Part shown: positions 39,451 to 51,025 of the stretch, piece by piece
Position numbering within the stretch: the stretch's first letter is position 1
Layout of the letters: each line of letters begins with the position of its first letter
DNA from: Folioceros fuciformis
Lineage: Eukaryota; Anthocerotophyta; Anthocerotopsida; Anthocerotales
DNA: 64,000 bases
Assembly: GCA_049999805.1 (NCBI GenBank)
Contig: JBNGIO010006371.1
Location: 21,413-85,412 of the forward strand
Direction: 5' to 3'
The notes under the pieces: generated by a model
Databases searched by the model: none
Seen by the model: the letters and a program-made list of their open reading frames with translations, nothing else
Told to the model about the DNA's origin: nothing
Program-made: the position numbers and the translations under genes

Positions 39451-40101
39451 GCATTTGTGATCGGTTGGAGAATGTTGAGCTAAGAGACCATCCAGAGTTC
39501 AGCTTTGCCTACAAACTATCTTCCCTCTAGCCAAAAAGCCAGAGCATTTTTCACGGCAAGGTATGGTCGCAGAGATCCATGACAACGTGAGCGATGACCT
39601 CAGGTAGTTCGAGCCATTTCTTGTCAAGTTGTAGTGGCTTGCTTGAGTCAGGAGTAACAGTAGAGAACACGGTGAAAGGCAGTTGCCAATCCATTGCAAG
39701 TTTGGGGTATGTACACATTCAAAATTTGCAGGCAATCAAACACCCTTCGGCAAAGAAGGAAATATTGCTACAACACGACAAATATGCGGTCACTGGAACG
39801 TTCCTTCCGCGACCCCTCCGACAGACGGCTTCAACACACAACCCACATACGGTATCAGCATCCACTGGTAACGGATTGCACATCCCTCCAGTAGAGTGAC
39901 CTCGGGTGTACATGGCCCACCGACATATCAGCATCAGCAGGTAACGAATCTGCCCTAAGCCAGATCCCTCCAGCGGAGTGACGGTCGGAAGTACTGGGAA
40001 GGCTAGCGGGGTTCCTCATATCCAGCTCCTCATCTAGCCTCGTCTGGAAACAGGGCCGAGGACGGCAGGGCGGCACATCGAAAGACCCCCACCCTTCAAC
40101 A
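39451..40101. other. 3' flank of PAL
   Basis: About 650 bases without a recognised gene. It contains two related short segments (around 39850-39900 and 39920-39985) with similar CATC..AGT..GTAACG..CCCTCCAG..GAGTGAC wording, an imperfect direct repeat of about 70-80 bases. Confidence 0.4.
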
Positions 40102-42486
40102 TCACGTAGTGAAGGGGCCGGGGGTACCTTGCCAACCCTCGAGAACTTTGAGCAAGGGGGCCACATGCTTGCCCTCGGAGATGGCGTCGAACACTTTCTC
40201 GATATCTTCTCCTGGGGACTGGTTTCTGATGAAACCGCAGAGGATCTGTGTGCCCAACTCCGAGCGGACGAAGTTGTACAGGGGGAATGTTCGACATTCC
40301 GCAATTCTGTTGGGGACGGCAGCTGCACCTTTGTCGAAAGCTGTCCTCGCCGCTGTCACCTCCTCCCCTAGGGCTTTCATCAGTTCATCCTCGAATGCAG
40401 AGATTTTCAGGAAGAGGGATGTGTTTTCATCCCTCTCTACGTCTGGTGGATTTTTCAGGGCCCTGTCAACCAGAACCTGACGAAGCTTCTGCATCAGAGG
40501 GTACGAGGCGTTAGCAGCATCGTCGATGTAAGTGAAGGGGGCCTGGTGCTCCACCACATGTAGCAGCTCCTTCTCGCAGAATCTAGTCTGTAGTAGTACC
40601 CCGTTGTTATCAACAGAGAGCAGCTTCTTGGAGATGGACGACACCACTCTCTTCACCACAGCAACCATATTCTCCTCCAGATGCCGGAGGTCCACTGCCT
40701 GGCACAAGGCCACCAGGTAGGTGGAAGTCATGAGCTTCAGGATCTCGATGGATTCTGCAGTCTTCCTTGCAGACACCAGCCCCAGAGAATTCACATCTTG
40801 GTTGTGCTGCTCTGCTGATTGCACGTGGTTGGTTACAGGGTTGGCTAGGAACTGCAGCTCCGACGTGTAGGACGCCATGGCAATCTCAGCACCCTTGAAT
40901 CCGTAGTCTAGGCTCGGGTTGGGTCCCCCTGACAGGTTGCTGGGTAGGCCGTTGTTGTAGTAATCGTTCACTAGCTCCGAGAACTGGGCAAACATGAGCT
41001 TGGCGATGGCAGCAAGGGCCAAACGCATGTTGTCCATGGACACTCCGATGGGAGTACCCTGGAAGTTGCCACCATGCAGAGCAATGGAACGAGCAGCATC
41101 GATGATCGGATTATCGTTCACAGAGTTGATCTCCCTCTCGATGGAGTGCGTTGCAGCCCGAATGACCTCAACCTGAGGCCCCAGCCACTGTGGAGACGTC
41201 CGGAGGGCATACCTGTCCTGCTTCGGTTTGCTCAGAGGATCCGTTCCGTGCAACTTAGCAGCCAGCTTCATGTACGAGCTCCCGTCGAGCACCCACTGCA
41301 CACACACAAGACAAGGGCATAAGTCAGCAAATCGTCACCCAACCCAGCAGCAAACACCGTTAACCCATCAAAAAATATGAGCATAATCCAGCATCGCCCA
41401 TTTCACCAAGTTCTCACCTCCATGATGGCGGCAGCCTCCATCTGCCCAGGATGATGCTTCAGCTTATGGGTCAGAGGATCCGTAAACTCCGGCTTCCCAT
41501 TCATCACCTCGCAGAAGAAAGCAGACATGACCTCCGCCATCACAACCAGAATGTTGGCATCAAAACAGACCATGGAAGCCATAGCCGCCCCCACAGCAGT
41601 CCCATTCACAATAGCGAGCCCCTCCTTCGGCTGCAGCACAAAAGGGTTCGCAACCCCAGCAAGCTTCAAAGCCTCCTCCCCGGAAACCTCTTTCCCCTCA
41701 CAGGTGACGGCCCGAGAATTCGGCCTCCCGGTCAGCACCCCAGCAATATAACTTAACGGGACCAAGTCCCCAGAAGCGGTAATCGTCCCCCGCAGAGGCA
41801 GCTTGGGCGTTATGTTGGCATTCAACAACTTCTCCAGACCTTCCAGAATCTCCCACCGGATCCCAGAAAATCCCTGCATCAAGGTGTTGGTCCGCACCAG
41901 CATCCCCGCCCGGGCAGCAGCAACAGGCAACGTGTTCCCCTCGCTCTTCCCGAAAATTCCGGCATTCAGGAACCGGATGAGCTCCTTCTGGAGCTCGGCA
42001 CCCTGGTTAGTCCGCCGGTGCGACGTCGCTCCAAAGCCTGCGCAACACACCCACATTGTCTCAGCACTGGGCGCCATCCCCGCCCCCCGGACACACCTCA
42101 CGAGCTGCAGCAGCATCTCACGCCCACTCACCCGTGGTCACCCCGTACGTGTCCGTCCCCTTGAGCATGTTGGAAAGCACCCAGTTGGAGCTCTGGTCGA
42201 CGCGGTGCTTGGCAGCCTCCGCGTCCAGGCGCACCTTCACGCCCGGACGGCGCGCAATCGCCGTGACCTGGGCCACGCTGAGGTTCACCCCCTCGATGGC
42301 CACCTCGTCCGCAGTGACGAACGTGCCCACCATCTGCTTCACCTCGTCCAGGTGGCTGCACTCCAAGGCCTCGGACGTCCGCACCCAGTTGAGCGGGTCG
42401 TGCACGATCTCCCCGCCCGCCCTCTCAAAGCAGAAGTTGGGAATCTTGACCCCCGCGTCCAGGTCCATGGGGCACGCCACAACCAT
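40102..42486 (-). CDS. PAL: Phenylalanine ammonia-lyase
   Basis: Three exons (42486-42132, 42037-41418, 41295-40102) join in frame to about 722 residues, the usual PAL size. The MIO prosthetic group forms from Ala-Ser-Gly in [17 protein letters not shown]. Other family marks are [18 protein letters not shown] (with the catalytic Tyr loop), [61 protein letters not shown] and [16 protein letters not shown] converts L-phenylalanine to trans-cinnamate, the entry step of phenylpropanoid and lignin/flavonoid synthesis, in the cytosol as a tetramer. Intron 1, at the TTG/FGATS site, is near the classic PAL intron; intron 2, before WVLDGSSY, is an extra one compared with the single intron usual in flowering plants. 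A 100-N gap begins one base before the ATG at 42486, so a few more N-terminal residues could be hidden. Confidence 0.97.
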
Positions 42487-42487
42487 C

Positions 42488-42587
42488 NNNNNNNNNNNNN
42501 NNNNNNNNNNNNNNNNNNNNNNNNNNNNNNNNNNNNNNNNNNNNNNNNNNNNNNNNNNNNNNNNNNNNNNNNNNNNNNNNNNNNNNN
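42488..42587. other. Assembly gap (100 N)
   Basis: Exactly 100 Ns immediately 5' of the PAL start codon, so the leader and core promoter of PAL may be incomplete. Confidence 0.98.
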
Positions 42588-43600
42588 CGCTTATTGCTCG
42601 TCATCCTGCTGGCTCTGATTCCACCCCTCGGGCCGCTGGGCTACTTCGTTGGAATCCCACAACCCAGACTGCTAAGCAGCACAGCAAACACTGCAGAACA
42701 GTGCAATGCAGTGCAAAGCGAGGAGAGGGGAGGAGAACAGAATGCCAGACCAGGCCGGGCGAGACCAGGCTGGGCGGGCGGGCAGGCAGGTAGCCAGGAG
42801 AGGGAAATGGCAGCTAAGACAGGGACAGGGTGTCTTAAAGGGAGGGGAGAGGAGAAATCAGCTCAGCAGACAAGAATGACATGCCGAGGGGAGCCTCAGG
42901 GAATACGTGGCTGCCCGGCCAGCAGTCAAGACCTGGAGGTGCGAGGAACAAGAGGCATGCAGCTCAATCATTGGAGTGGGCTTAGTCGTAATGGTGAAGA
43001 GAGTAATGGGAGCAATCCGCCCGTTGCCTTGAATGGGCAGCATCGCGGGGGTGCGTGTCACGCGAGGCCGCCCAGCCCCAGCCTCAGCCTCAGGCCCAGC
43101 CCCAGCCCCAGAACGGGCCTCCGCCAAGGGTGGCTGCCTGCCCACTGGCAACGCACGCGCCCAGCAGATTCCGGAATCCTGCAGCGAAGCCCAGCCTCTC
43201 CCTCCATTATTTGCCCACCTTGGTAAAGCCCGGGACTAGGTCTGTATGTATGTATGTATGTGCAACCGGGCTCTCACTCCTTTCTATGATCTACAAATTA
43301 CTCTTGGTTTCGGACGCGGCTCTTTTTCTTCCCTCCATTTTCCTTGTTAAAACCATCTCACCGACCTATGTACAGTCCGTCACATCACTTTGGAAGAACA
43401 ATTCCAATTCCAATGTGAAAGTTGGCAAGAAGTTCTACCGTCAAGCAGGCGATTTCTGTGTCACCTTGTGGAAAATAAGTAGTGCTCATTCTCTCCTTGA
43501 ATAGGAATGTAATAAAGCAACTAGAGATCATATAAGTCCTAATCTTCCTTGAGGAGAATGCAACAAGGAATCAATGACACATTGTTGCAAGGTGGGTTTA
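42588..43600. other. Upstream region of PAL
   Basis: GC-rich, with GGGC/GGCA simple repeats at 42772-42792, a CAGCCC/CAGCCT run at 43070-43115 and a short TGTA repeat at 43245-43260. No gene is recognised. It presumably contains the PAL promoter. Confidence 0.45.
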
Positions 43601-43685
43601 TTCAGACATAGGACTAATGGCTTATTTGCACCATAAGGTCATCATCAAGAACAATACTCCATCTTGTTTTGCTTTCAATCAGAAT

Positions 43686-45053
43686 GACAACAAACCTAGT
43701 TCTCCCAAAACCTAGTTCTCCCAAAAGAGCTTGAACACTTGGAACGACCACTCTTGGTCTGTTTGCAATGGTCAAGAGGTGTCCCCATATGCACTACAGC
43801 AAAGCCTTTGTATTTGTTGGTTTCTTCCTTCCGTAGATCATTGCCATCCAACTGAGCTAGAAGAAATAAAAGGCAAGACCTATATAACAAACCCCTCCAC
43901 TGGTTTTGTATGACTAGTTTGCATGAAGCTTCATCTAAGCTAAAAAGACCCTCGGCCATTTGGTTTGCGATTGCAATAGCAATTGTAGGAAAGAGACATT
44001 GTGGCCACTTTCTGTCTTCCTTCAAGGACTCTAAAGCATAGTCACATAGGAAGACCAAATGTTGACTTTTGTTTGGTGCATCAAATTTGCAAATTTTACA
44101 AAATTCCTTAGCTGCCACCACCAACAAGCCATCCTACCGGTCAGCATTCAATAAGAAAGCTTGGAGAAGCACCAAATTGTAATTTTGACCATGGGAGGGA
44201 TACCTACGGCCAACCTCAAGGAAATTGACAAATAACCTCAACCTAGGGACCATCGCCTTATGCTTGTCGTTTGTTGCAAATGGATCAACCAAAGGTGTAG
44301 GTTCATGGTGTGGAAATTTAAAAACAGCTTGGAGCACCCTTCTTCTCTCCTCAGATGCCTAGGCCACTTAAAAGATCAAGCCTTAGGATGAGCTCCCAAT
44401 TCTTTGCTAAGCGGAACTAACAGCGGATCAATGAGTCATTTGGGGATTGTTGCAATTTGAGTTGTTGTTCCTACATGCACCAGCATCCTACTCCTATAGT
44501 TCTCGACAAAATTGTGATTGGCCATAATGCTCCTTGGTATATCTTTGGGTCATCCCTACCTAGACCCTCCAAGGAGCTTTGCTAGTAAGAGAACTTGGTA
44601 GGACCACGTGACACATAGCCCACCTCGAGAAGAAACATAAAATGATCGATTTAGCTTCAGAGAAACTGCAACCTCATCATGCTCTAGTTCTCTCCATGGT
44701 ACCCTCCATAGTGTAAGAACCCCTAGCATCATCTACAACCTCTGCCTCATCCATGCCTTTGACAACCACCTGAAGATGGTTCTAATATGACAAAGTGGAA
44801 TCACAAACTCTTCCCAACATGTCTCTATTGCCTTCCTCTATTTCATAAGTGCTCAAGTTGAGACAAACCTTGTAGATCTGCTAACCATATTTAAGATTTG
44901 GGAGTAATGAACATCAGGGGTGAATTGTTGAATCCATAGCCCCTTGAAGCCTTGCAAAGGAAGACCTAGGATGTCATCAATGCATTGAGGCTTACTTATA
45001 GTGATAAAGGCTTTGGCCTCTAGATAACTCGACCAAATTGATTTAAAGAGCAT
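43686..45053 (-). pseudogene. Decayed protein-coding gene of unknown family
   Basis: Minus-strand frames read as protein: PHHEPTPLVDPFATNDKHKA, RLRLFVNFLEVGRRYPSHGQ, NLVLLQAFLLNADR, then an in-frame TAG near 44134, then DGLLVVAAKEFCKICKFDA, HLVFLCDYALESLKEDRKWP and SLDEASCKLVIQNQWRGLLY in the same frame up to 43696. A single stop thus splits one coding stretch. Farther 5' (44850-45053, and scattered to 44400) more protein-like fragments are interrupted by several stops. The family is not recognised. Flanking DNA is AT-rich, unlike the rest of the window. Confidence 0.5.
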
Positions 45054-46790
45054 GGAAATATAGTTAATTGCTCTTCTCCTCGCCCCAATAATTTAAATGC
45101 AGAACAAAATTTATTTATTATTATTTCTTTAGAATAATTTGGACAAAGAAACTTGTAATCTGAAGAGGATATAAAACAACCCCTTGACTTTTGGCCCTCT
45201 AACAGTCTTTTTCTCCTTTTGCTGCCGGGGGTAGATGAGATTTCTATTTTTTTTCTTACATAAAATACTCTATGCTTTCTTTCTTTCTACTATTGAATTA
45301 TATGAGGAGTCCACAACACATGTTGAAATTGGACTTGTAGTAAGATTAGTAAATATATAGAAGATTATATAGTTTATTATACTAACACTATTGATTCACT
45401 TAGGTGCTTCCTATTTATAAAATATTTTTTTGTGATGTATATAACTTCATAAACATGTTAGTCATAAACAATAAACACACCAAAATGATTACAAATAATT
45501 ATTTTAACATAGAATAAAGTTTGAAAAAAACTCGTATACTCAATGCACTAAAGATTAAAGAACTATGAGTTTAAAACGAAAAACTAATGAGATAGCATTA
45601 ATTTTTTATAATGGAATCTTCCAACTTATAACATATATTGATATGCATTAATGTGCTAAAGTGGATTAATGATTGAGATGAAGATAAAAGAGATAATGTG
45701 CTCAAGAGTTCATATTTTGATAAGAAAAACTCTTAGATTTCACATTCACATTAATATTTAAAGCATTTATGCAAAAATTCTAACTTAAAAATGGGTTTGA
45801 GGTAATGATCCCAATATTCAATGCTACAGCACACATGAGCTAGCCTTTACTAAGAAGCCTTAGTCGTAGGTCAAGGGAATGTTTAGCCATCTTTTTTTTC
45901 CTTTATTTTTATTTTTTATGTTTCTTTCATACAATATCAAATGTTGCCCTTGTAGTAATAAGCGTTATTCATAGGTTAAAGGTAGAAGGTGTTAAAGTTA
46001 TAAACTATGTGTTTAGCCTTTTTCTTTACTTTAACTATTTTTCATATATGTATTGTTTAATATGATGGCAAACAGTAGCTATCTTTTTGGATAAGTTACA
46101 TTTGCATATATGTTTAAATAAAAAATATATAAATATTTCAAAATAAATATTTATTGAGTTGCTAACCTTTATTACTGTTGTTAGAAAGGTTTAAATATTA
46201 TGATATGATTAAGAGAAATGAATTAATTATAACTAAATTAATTTGAAAACGAGCATGCTTCTATGTGTAGGTTGAACGTTAAATTATTGTATGAAGGCTT
46301 TAAAAATGAATCTAATTTTCTAACTTACAATTCATATGCTCATATAAAGAGACTTATACAAAGAAGATAAGGGTTCAAGTCTTAGAGCATAATTAACAAG
46401 TTCGCATATGGAATCCCTTATGGAATTTGTGACAACCATATTAGCCACGTAAATTTGCACCCTCTAGTAATCCATCTTAAGTAATATAGCATAGTGCGTT
46501 TACATGAGCACTTCTTTTTACTCAATCATTCAAAGCATGACCTGACAATCGAGATAATGGATGACAAACAGCATAATGGGTAGCAATACCCTATCTTGAG
46601 GCGACAATGGTGCAAAAAATAGGCTGAAATAGATTTGGAGCTATTTACAAAAGCTTTGGATAGTGGAGAAATAAGACTAGGATGAGCTAAGCTAAGCATC
46701 ATGGTTGAAAAAACATAGGTGATACATAGGATGTCTCATTTATCAATGTAAAATTTTAAATACTATATTATTTAGTCATGAATATATTTT
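45054..46790. other. AT-rich non-coding stretch
   Basis: About 1.7 kb of strongly AT-rich DNA with many short A/T runs and no ORF of note. It may be old transposon remnants or heterochromatic filler. No terminal repeats could be identified by eye. Confidence 0.5.
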
Positions 46791-46794
46791 AAAT

Positions 46795-47770
46795 TTGAGA
46801 GTGTATTATCTTCAGAGGCTTGTGAGGCTCTACCTCTTTCACCTCCTTTTTTTTTTTTTTAAGGAAAGGGTTGAAGGGGCTTCATTCTTCCTCTTAGAAA
46901 AGCTACCCAGAAAAGTAATATGGCCAAGTACTAAGAGCCCTTCCTTAGACTCATCCATCCCTAGGTCTTCTCGGGCTCGTATTGACTCTTGTTTAGGTAA
47001 AAGAGCGGGCTCTTGGCTTTGGCTCGACCTTGTATCTGGGCATTTTGAATTGCACCAACAACTTTCGCCATTGTGATGAGATTTCGCTTTGGTTTGGTCC
47101 ACCCCTTGGCTTTTTCTCTCTTGACATGCAATCGTGGTGTTGCCATTGTGGATATAGGAACCCATCCGGCACATTGTTCCGTTGGGAGGTACCGTATTGC
47201 CACCCATGATGCAGTTCAAGATGTCATGTTCTCAATGGCTAGGGAGTGTGGGCTTCTTTTGTATAGGGAGTGTCTATACACTTTCTGTAACGGGGTTTTA
47301 CTCAGAGCCAACCTTTTTGCCACTGGGGGAATAGGTGTGTGTCATTGATGTGGTTGTTACGGATCCTACTAGGGATTTAATTTGTGAGCACATCATCATC
47401 AACCTCCCTAGATGGGCAGTGGAAGGTTGTGCAAGCACCAAAGTTTATAAGTATTCTCCCCTACAAGATGAGCATACTTTCATCCTCCTTGCTCTGGAGA
47501 CTCATGGGGCTATAGGCAAGGACTTTTCAAGGTTCATCAAGGAGTGTGCCAAGGTTTATCATAGGCACAGGAATGGGGTTCTCCCTCTTTCTTGTATGGT
47601 GGCCTTTAGAAATGGCAAAAAACATTGGCGAACGCAGTTTTAAGAATAGCAACAAGCGCATGTCAAGCAGCTTCTTCGACACATGTCAAGCAGCTTCTTC
47701 GACATCGATGGTGGGCAGGTGGGCAGGCCTTTTGTTATTCCATATCATGACATTTTGGGAGCAATAGATA
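46795..47770 (+). pseudogene. Decayed retrotransposon-like C-terminal fragment (probable)
   Basis: Broken plus-strand frames give HDAVQDVMFSMARECGLLLY (about 47209), VVVTDPTRDLICEHII (about 47350), FILLALETHGAIGKDFSRFI (about 47480) and LPLSCMVAFRNGKKHW (about 47580). The order HDAxxD...DVVVxDPTR...FxxLAxETxGxxxxxxxxFxxxCA resembles the C-terminal end often seen downstream of LINE-type reverse transcriptases in plant genomes. This is recognition from general pattern, not a search. Frames change at least twice and no upstream reverse transcriptase is visible, so it is a dead fragment. A short duplication (ATGTCAAGCAGCTTCTTCGA twice, 47658-47706) lies at its end. Confidence 0.4.
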
Positions 47771-49036
47771 GTTGAGTATGATGTTGGAAGGGGCTAGTAC
47801 CCTTTGGACTTTGGCCTTTCTTGGGTTGTTCCTCTAAGGCACTTTCTCAATAATAGAATTGAATGATAGAGTGTGTTTAAATCATTATCTCCATGTGGAT
47901 GAAAAAAATCTTTCAATTTTTTTTACATTTTTTTTATAATTTATTGCATATAATTATCTTGTATTTAAGTTAATATTTAATATTTAAATATAATTTTTAC
48001 AAAGGTTTTCTGGATTGGGTTATGCAGATTTTTACTCTCTTGTCATAGCAGCATGTGAAGGAATAAAGTGATACAAATTTTCCATCTGCTCTTTCAATAA
48101 AGTGTATTTAATTTATGTATAAAAATATAAATGGTTTATGGAAAGATAATTTTCCAAATATAAATATTTTAGAAAATAAACCGAACACATAGAAGTCTAC
48201 TACCAGTGAAAGCAAAACGAGTTTGGATAAAGGAAGGTTGAGAGACCTTGGCTGCGTTGCGTTCCACGATTGCAAAACGGCTGTAAAGCGATACCCGGTG
48301 AACTTTTAGCTCGTAATTACGAGGGTGCGGGCCGTGGTCCCCATGCTACCATGGGGATCCGCATCGCATGTATGGGGCATTGGAGGTGCCAAGTGGATCA
48401 CTCCCTCCAGGAGCTTCCACCTAATAAGCCAGAAAGCGTCAAAGAGGACCAAGTCGCTCACGCCTACGGTGCAGGCAGGCTATGCACGGGAGGCGGAGCG
48501 AGGGCCACTCCCTCCAAATATGCTACATATGCTGCGGAACTGGAGGGGAAAGGGCCACGTCGCCAGCGTGCGGCCTGGTCAACAGATGGAGCTCCCATTT
48601 TGTCTTGGGGCATCTGCAAACTATGTCCAAGGTCGCTACTCGACGACGGTGACGAGGATGGCGGTAGGACGGTGGGCTCCCTGTTACGGCCACTGGCTTG
48701 GCCCTGGCTCAAATCCTGAAGTCGCCCACGTGTCGCCTACCAATTTCCTCGCACCGCCAATGCATTGCGATTGGCTTGTCCTACCTAGAGTCGCTGGGAA
48801 TTGGAGGAAGGAAATCGGAGGCCAGAGGTTTTAGAGGCTGGATGTTATTGCGTGACGCGTCAGACCTAAATCTAGTTGCATGTTGGCTTGCTGTCATCAG
48901 TGGGCTAAACCAGCAGCGAATCAGGTAGGCGGGTTTGTGTGCACTGCTGGGGCGCCACAACTTCCAGAGGTACAAGTACCCTGTTGTCCCTCGTCGGCAA
49001 ACCTGGCGAGCCACATAGCCTGGTTGGTCAGACATT
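47771..49036. other. AT-rich stretch grading into the APX 3' flank
   Basis: 47.8-48.2 kb is AT-rich; from about 48.25 kb composition returns to that of the rest of the window. Two overlapping plus-strand ORFs (48270-48834) show no domains. No gene is called. Confidence 0.4.
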
Positions 49037-50799
49037 TTAATGCCACAGTGTAGCACAGAGATGAGAGCAGCACAGTCTAGGGGAAGGCACGCACCCAAGT
49101 TCGGATAATTTCAGATGCGCTTCGGCATAATCCGAGAAGAAGGCATCCTCGTCCTGCATCGGGGGACATGCTTTTAGCCTACAGTGTTTGAAGGAGTTGC
49201 ACCCACGTGGAGGATGAGTTTCAATCTGCACCTTGGCATAGAGCTCAACATACGGGCGGAAACCAGGGTCTTCAACCAGGATCTTGTCTGTAGGCAGCTG
49301 CACTATGCCTTCACGTTCCCCTGACAGCAGTTCTCTGTCACAAGTTTGGTAAAGTTAAAAGCCTCAACCAAGTCCAGGTGCGTTGTGGTAGACAAGTGGA
49401 CTTACAGAAAGAAGGCGTTATCGAAGTAGAGCGGGTTCTCTGTCCAAGGGCCCTCGAAGCCCGACCGCTCCATATGGCATCGTCCCTGCCAAGGACCGGT
49501 GACATGTCAGAGGGGGTGATCATCTATTTCGGGCTCTTGGAGTGGATTGGCTAATTGCGATTCAGTTCATACAAGAGTGTGGGCCCCGGACAGAGCAACA
49601 ATTTCCTTGTCGTTCAAGCCCATATGACCGAACACCTCTCGCAGATGGTCTGCCCCTGCAATCTCACCAGCAGCAACCAAGGCGTAGTAAGAGTCATTCA
49701 CCCACTGCCTGCCGCCTCTGCAGCTCCAACGACTATTATACGTCAATGACAACGACACGAATATGAGACAACTCTGAACCTTTCTTTGCATCTGGCAATC
49801 GACCTTCTTCCGGGACAGTTGTCAAATCCTGCGCCAAGAGATCATCCCATGGCTCAGGTGCGTTCTCAAAGAAAATTATAAAGAAATCAAGGACATGGAA
49901 AAGGTGCCAACATCACATGGGCTCAGGGTAAAGGTCTGTACAACCTGTCGGCCCGGGTGGAATGGAATTTCGGGTCCACCAGTTATCTCAACAGCAACCA
50001 CGCCCGCTAGCTGCATCTCAAGGATGCGGTCACTTCTCGTTATTAAAATGTCCGCATCTCACTGCGCAATGGTTCAGGAACTGTGACATGTAGGCTACAT
50101 CAGAGTATCTGCTACCAAGAACCAGGGGGATGCGTAGGCCATTGTAACAGTTGTGAATGTAACTTTAGCCAGATAGATAAAGCCAATTATGGACATATGC
50201 TCGTCTACGGGACGATACTGCATTGAGAGATCTTTTTCTTATGGCGATCCCCAGTCATCAAACATGAACCCGGTGGCAGAGGGAAGAGGGCTGAACATGG
50301 AAGACACACCTGATAGAAATCTGCATAAGTAAGGATTGGAAATTGCTTCTTCACAGGTTCAAGAAGCTCAACAGCAATATCGAGACCCTTGTTAGCCTCG
50401 TGCGCAAGCTCTTCTGGACACCGGATGGTTCCGAAAGGCCCTCCAGTTCTGGTCTTGCAGTCATATGTCCCAGCTCCATGCCACCTGCTCCAGCATCACA
50501 TTCAAGGATCATGGCTTCAAGGCCCTTTCGACCTACAGCTAAAATACTTGCACTAGGTCTGTATCGCTACTCACGCAAGCCGAAGAATAATTGGAGCACA
50601 GTTTTTCTCTGTCCCCCCAAAGCAGTGCACAGGCGACCTAGTCAGGCCAGCGATTCTCATCTGAGACAGTTCAAAATACTTGATGTAAGACACGCCTGGA
50701 AATTGCCCGAGTACCAGCTATGCGAGCCCGGAGTTTCCTTCGAGCCTTGTGAACAGCGACATTGTACTCGCTGCTCACGGTGGGGTAAACCTTTCCCAT
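49037..50799 (-). CDS. APX: Ascorbate peroxidase, cytosolic type
   Basis: Nine exons join in frame to about 263 residues: 50799-50715, 50608-50575, 50484-50310, 50010-49945, 49828-49780, 49655-49573, 49485-49406, 49334-49232, 49153-49037. The start [20 protein letters not shown] is that of cytosolic APX, with no transit peptide. The distal active site is [20 protein letters not shown] (Arg, Trp and His present; the usual Ser of WHSAGT is Gly). GGPFGTIR, then [12 protein letters not shown], then the proximal heme-ligand helix [15 protein letters not shown] follow. The C-terminal part is [20 protein letters not shown], then [18 protein letters not shown] reduces hydrogen peroxide with ascorbate. 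The last exon reads on for about 19 residues past KLSELG, where cytosolic APX normally ends within a few residues; a GT just after LSELG may mark a further splice to a very short last exon. Confidence 0.93.
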
Positions 50800-50925
50800 G
50801 AATGCTTCTACGGAAGCAGCAAAAGGTCCGATTTGGAGCTTGTCAAGAATCTTCCTGTCGTAATTTACAGTCTGCTGTGCGACAAAAATGAGTGCCGACA
50901 AAGAACTCACTCACGAGTCAATCAA

Positions 50926-51025
50926 NNNNNNNNNNNNNNNNNNNNNNNNNNNNNNNNNNNNNNNNNNNNNNNNNNNNNNNNNNNNNNNNNNNNNNNNNNN
51001 NNNNNNNNNNNNNNNNNNNNNNNNN
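50926..51025. other. Assembly gap (100 N)
   Basis: Exactly 100 Ns, about 125 bases upstream of the APX start codon, so the APX promoter is incomplete. Confidence 0.98.

Noticed and set aside
48270-48834. Overlapping 149- and 169-codon plus-strand ORFs
   Set aside because: Two frames are open over the same stretch with no domain, no splice context and no protein-like composition.
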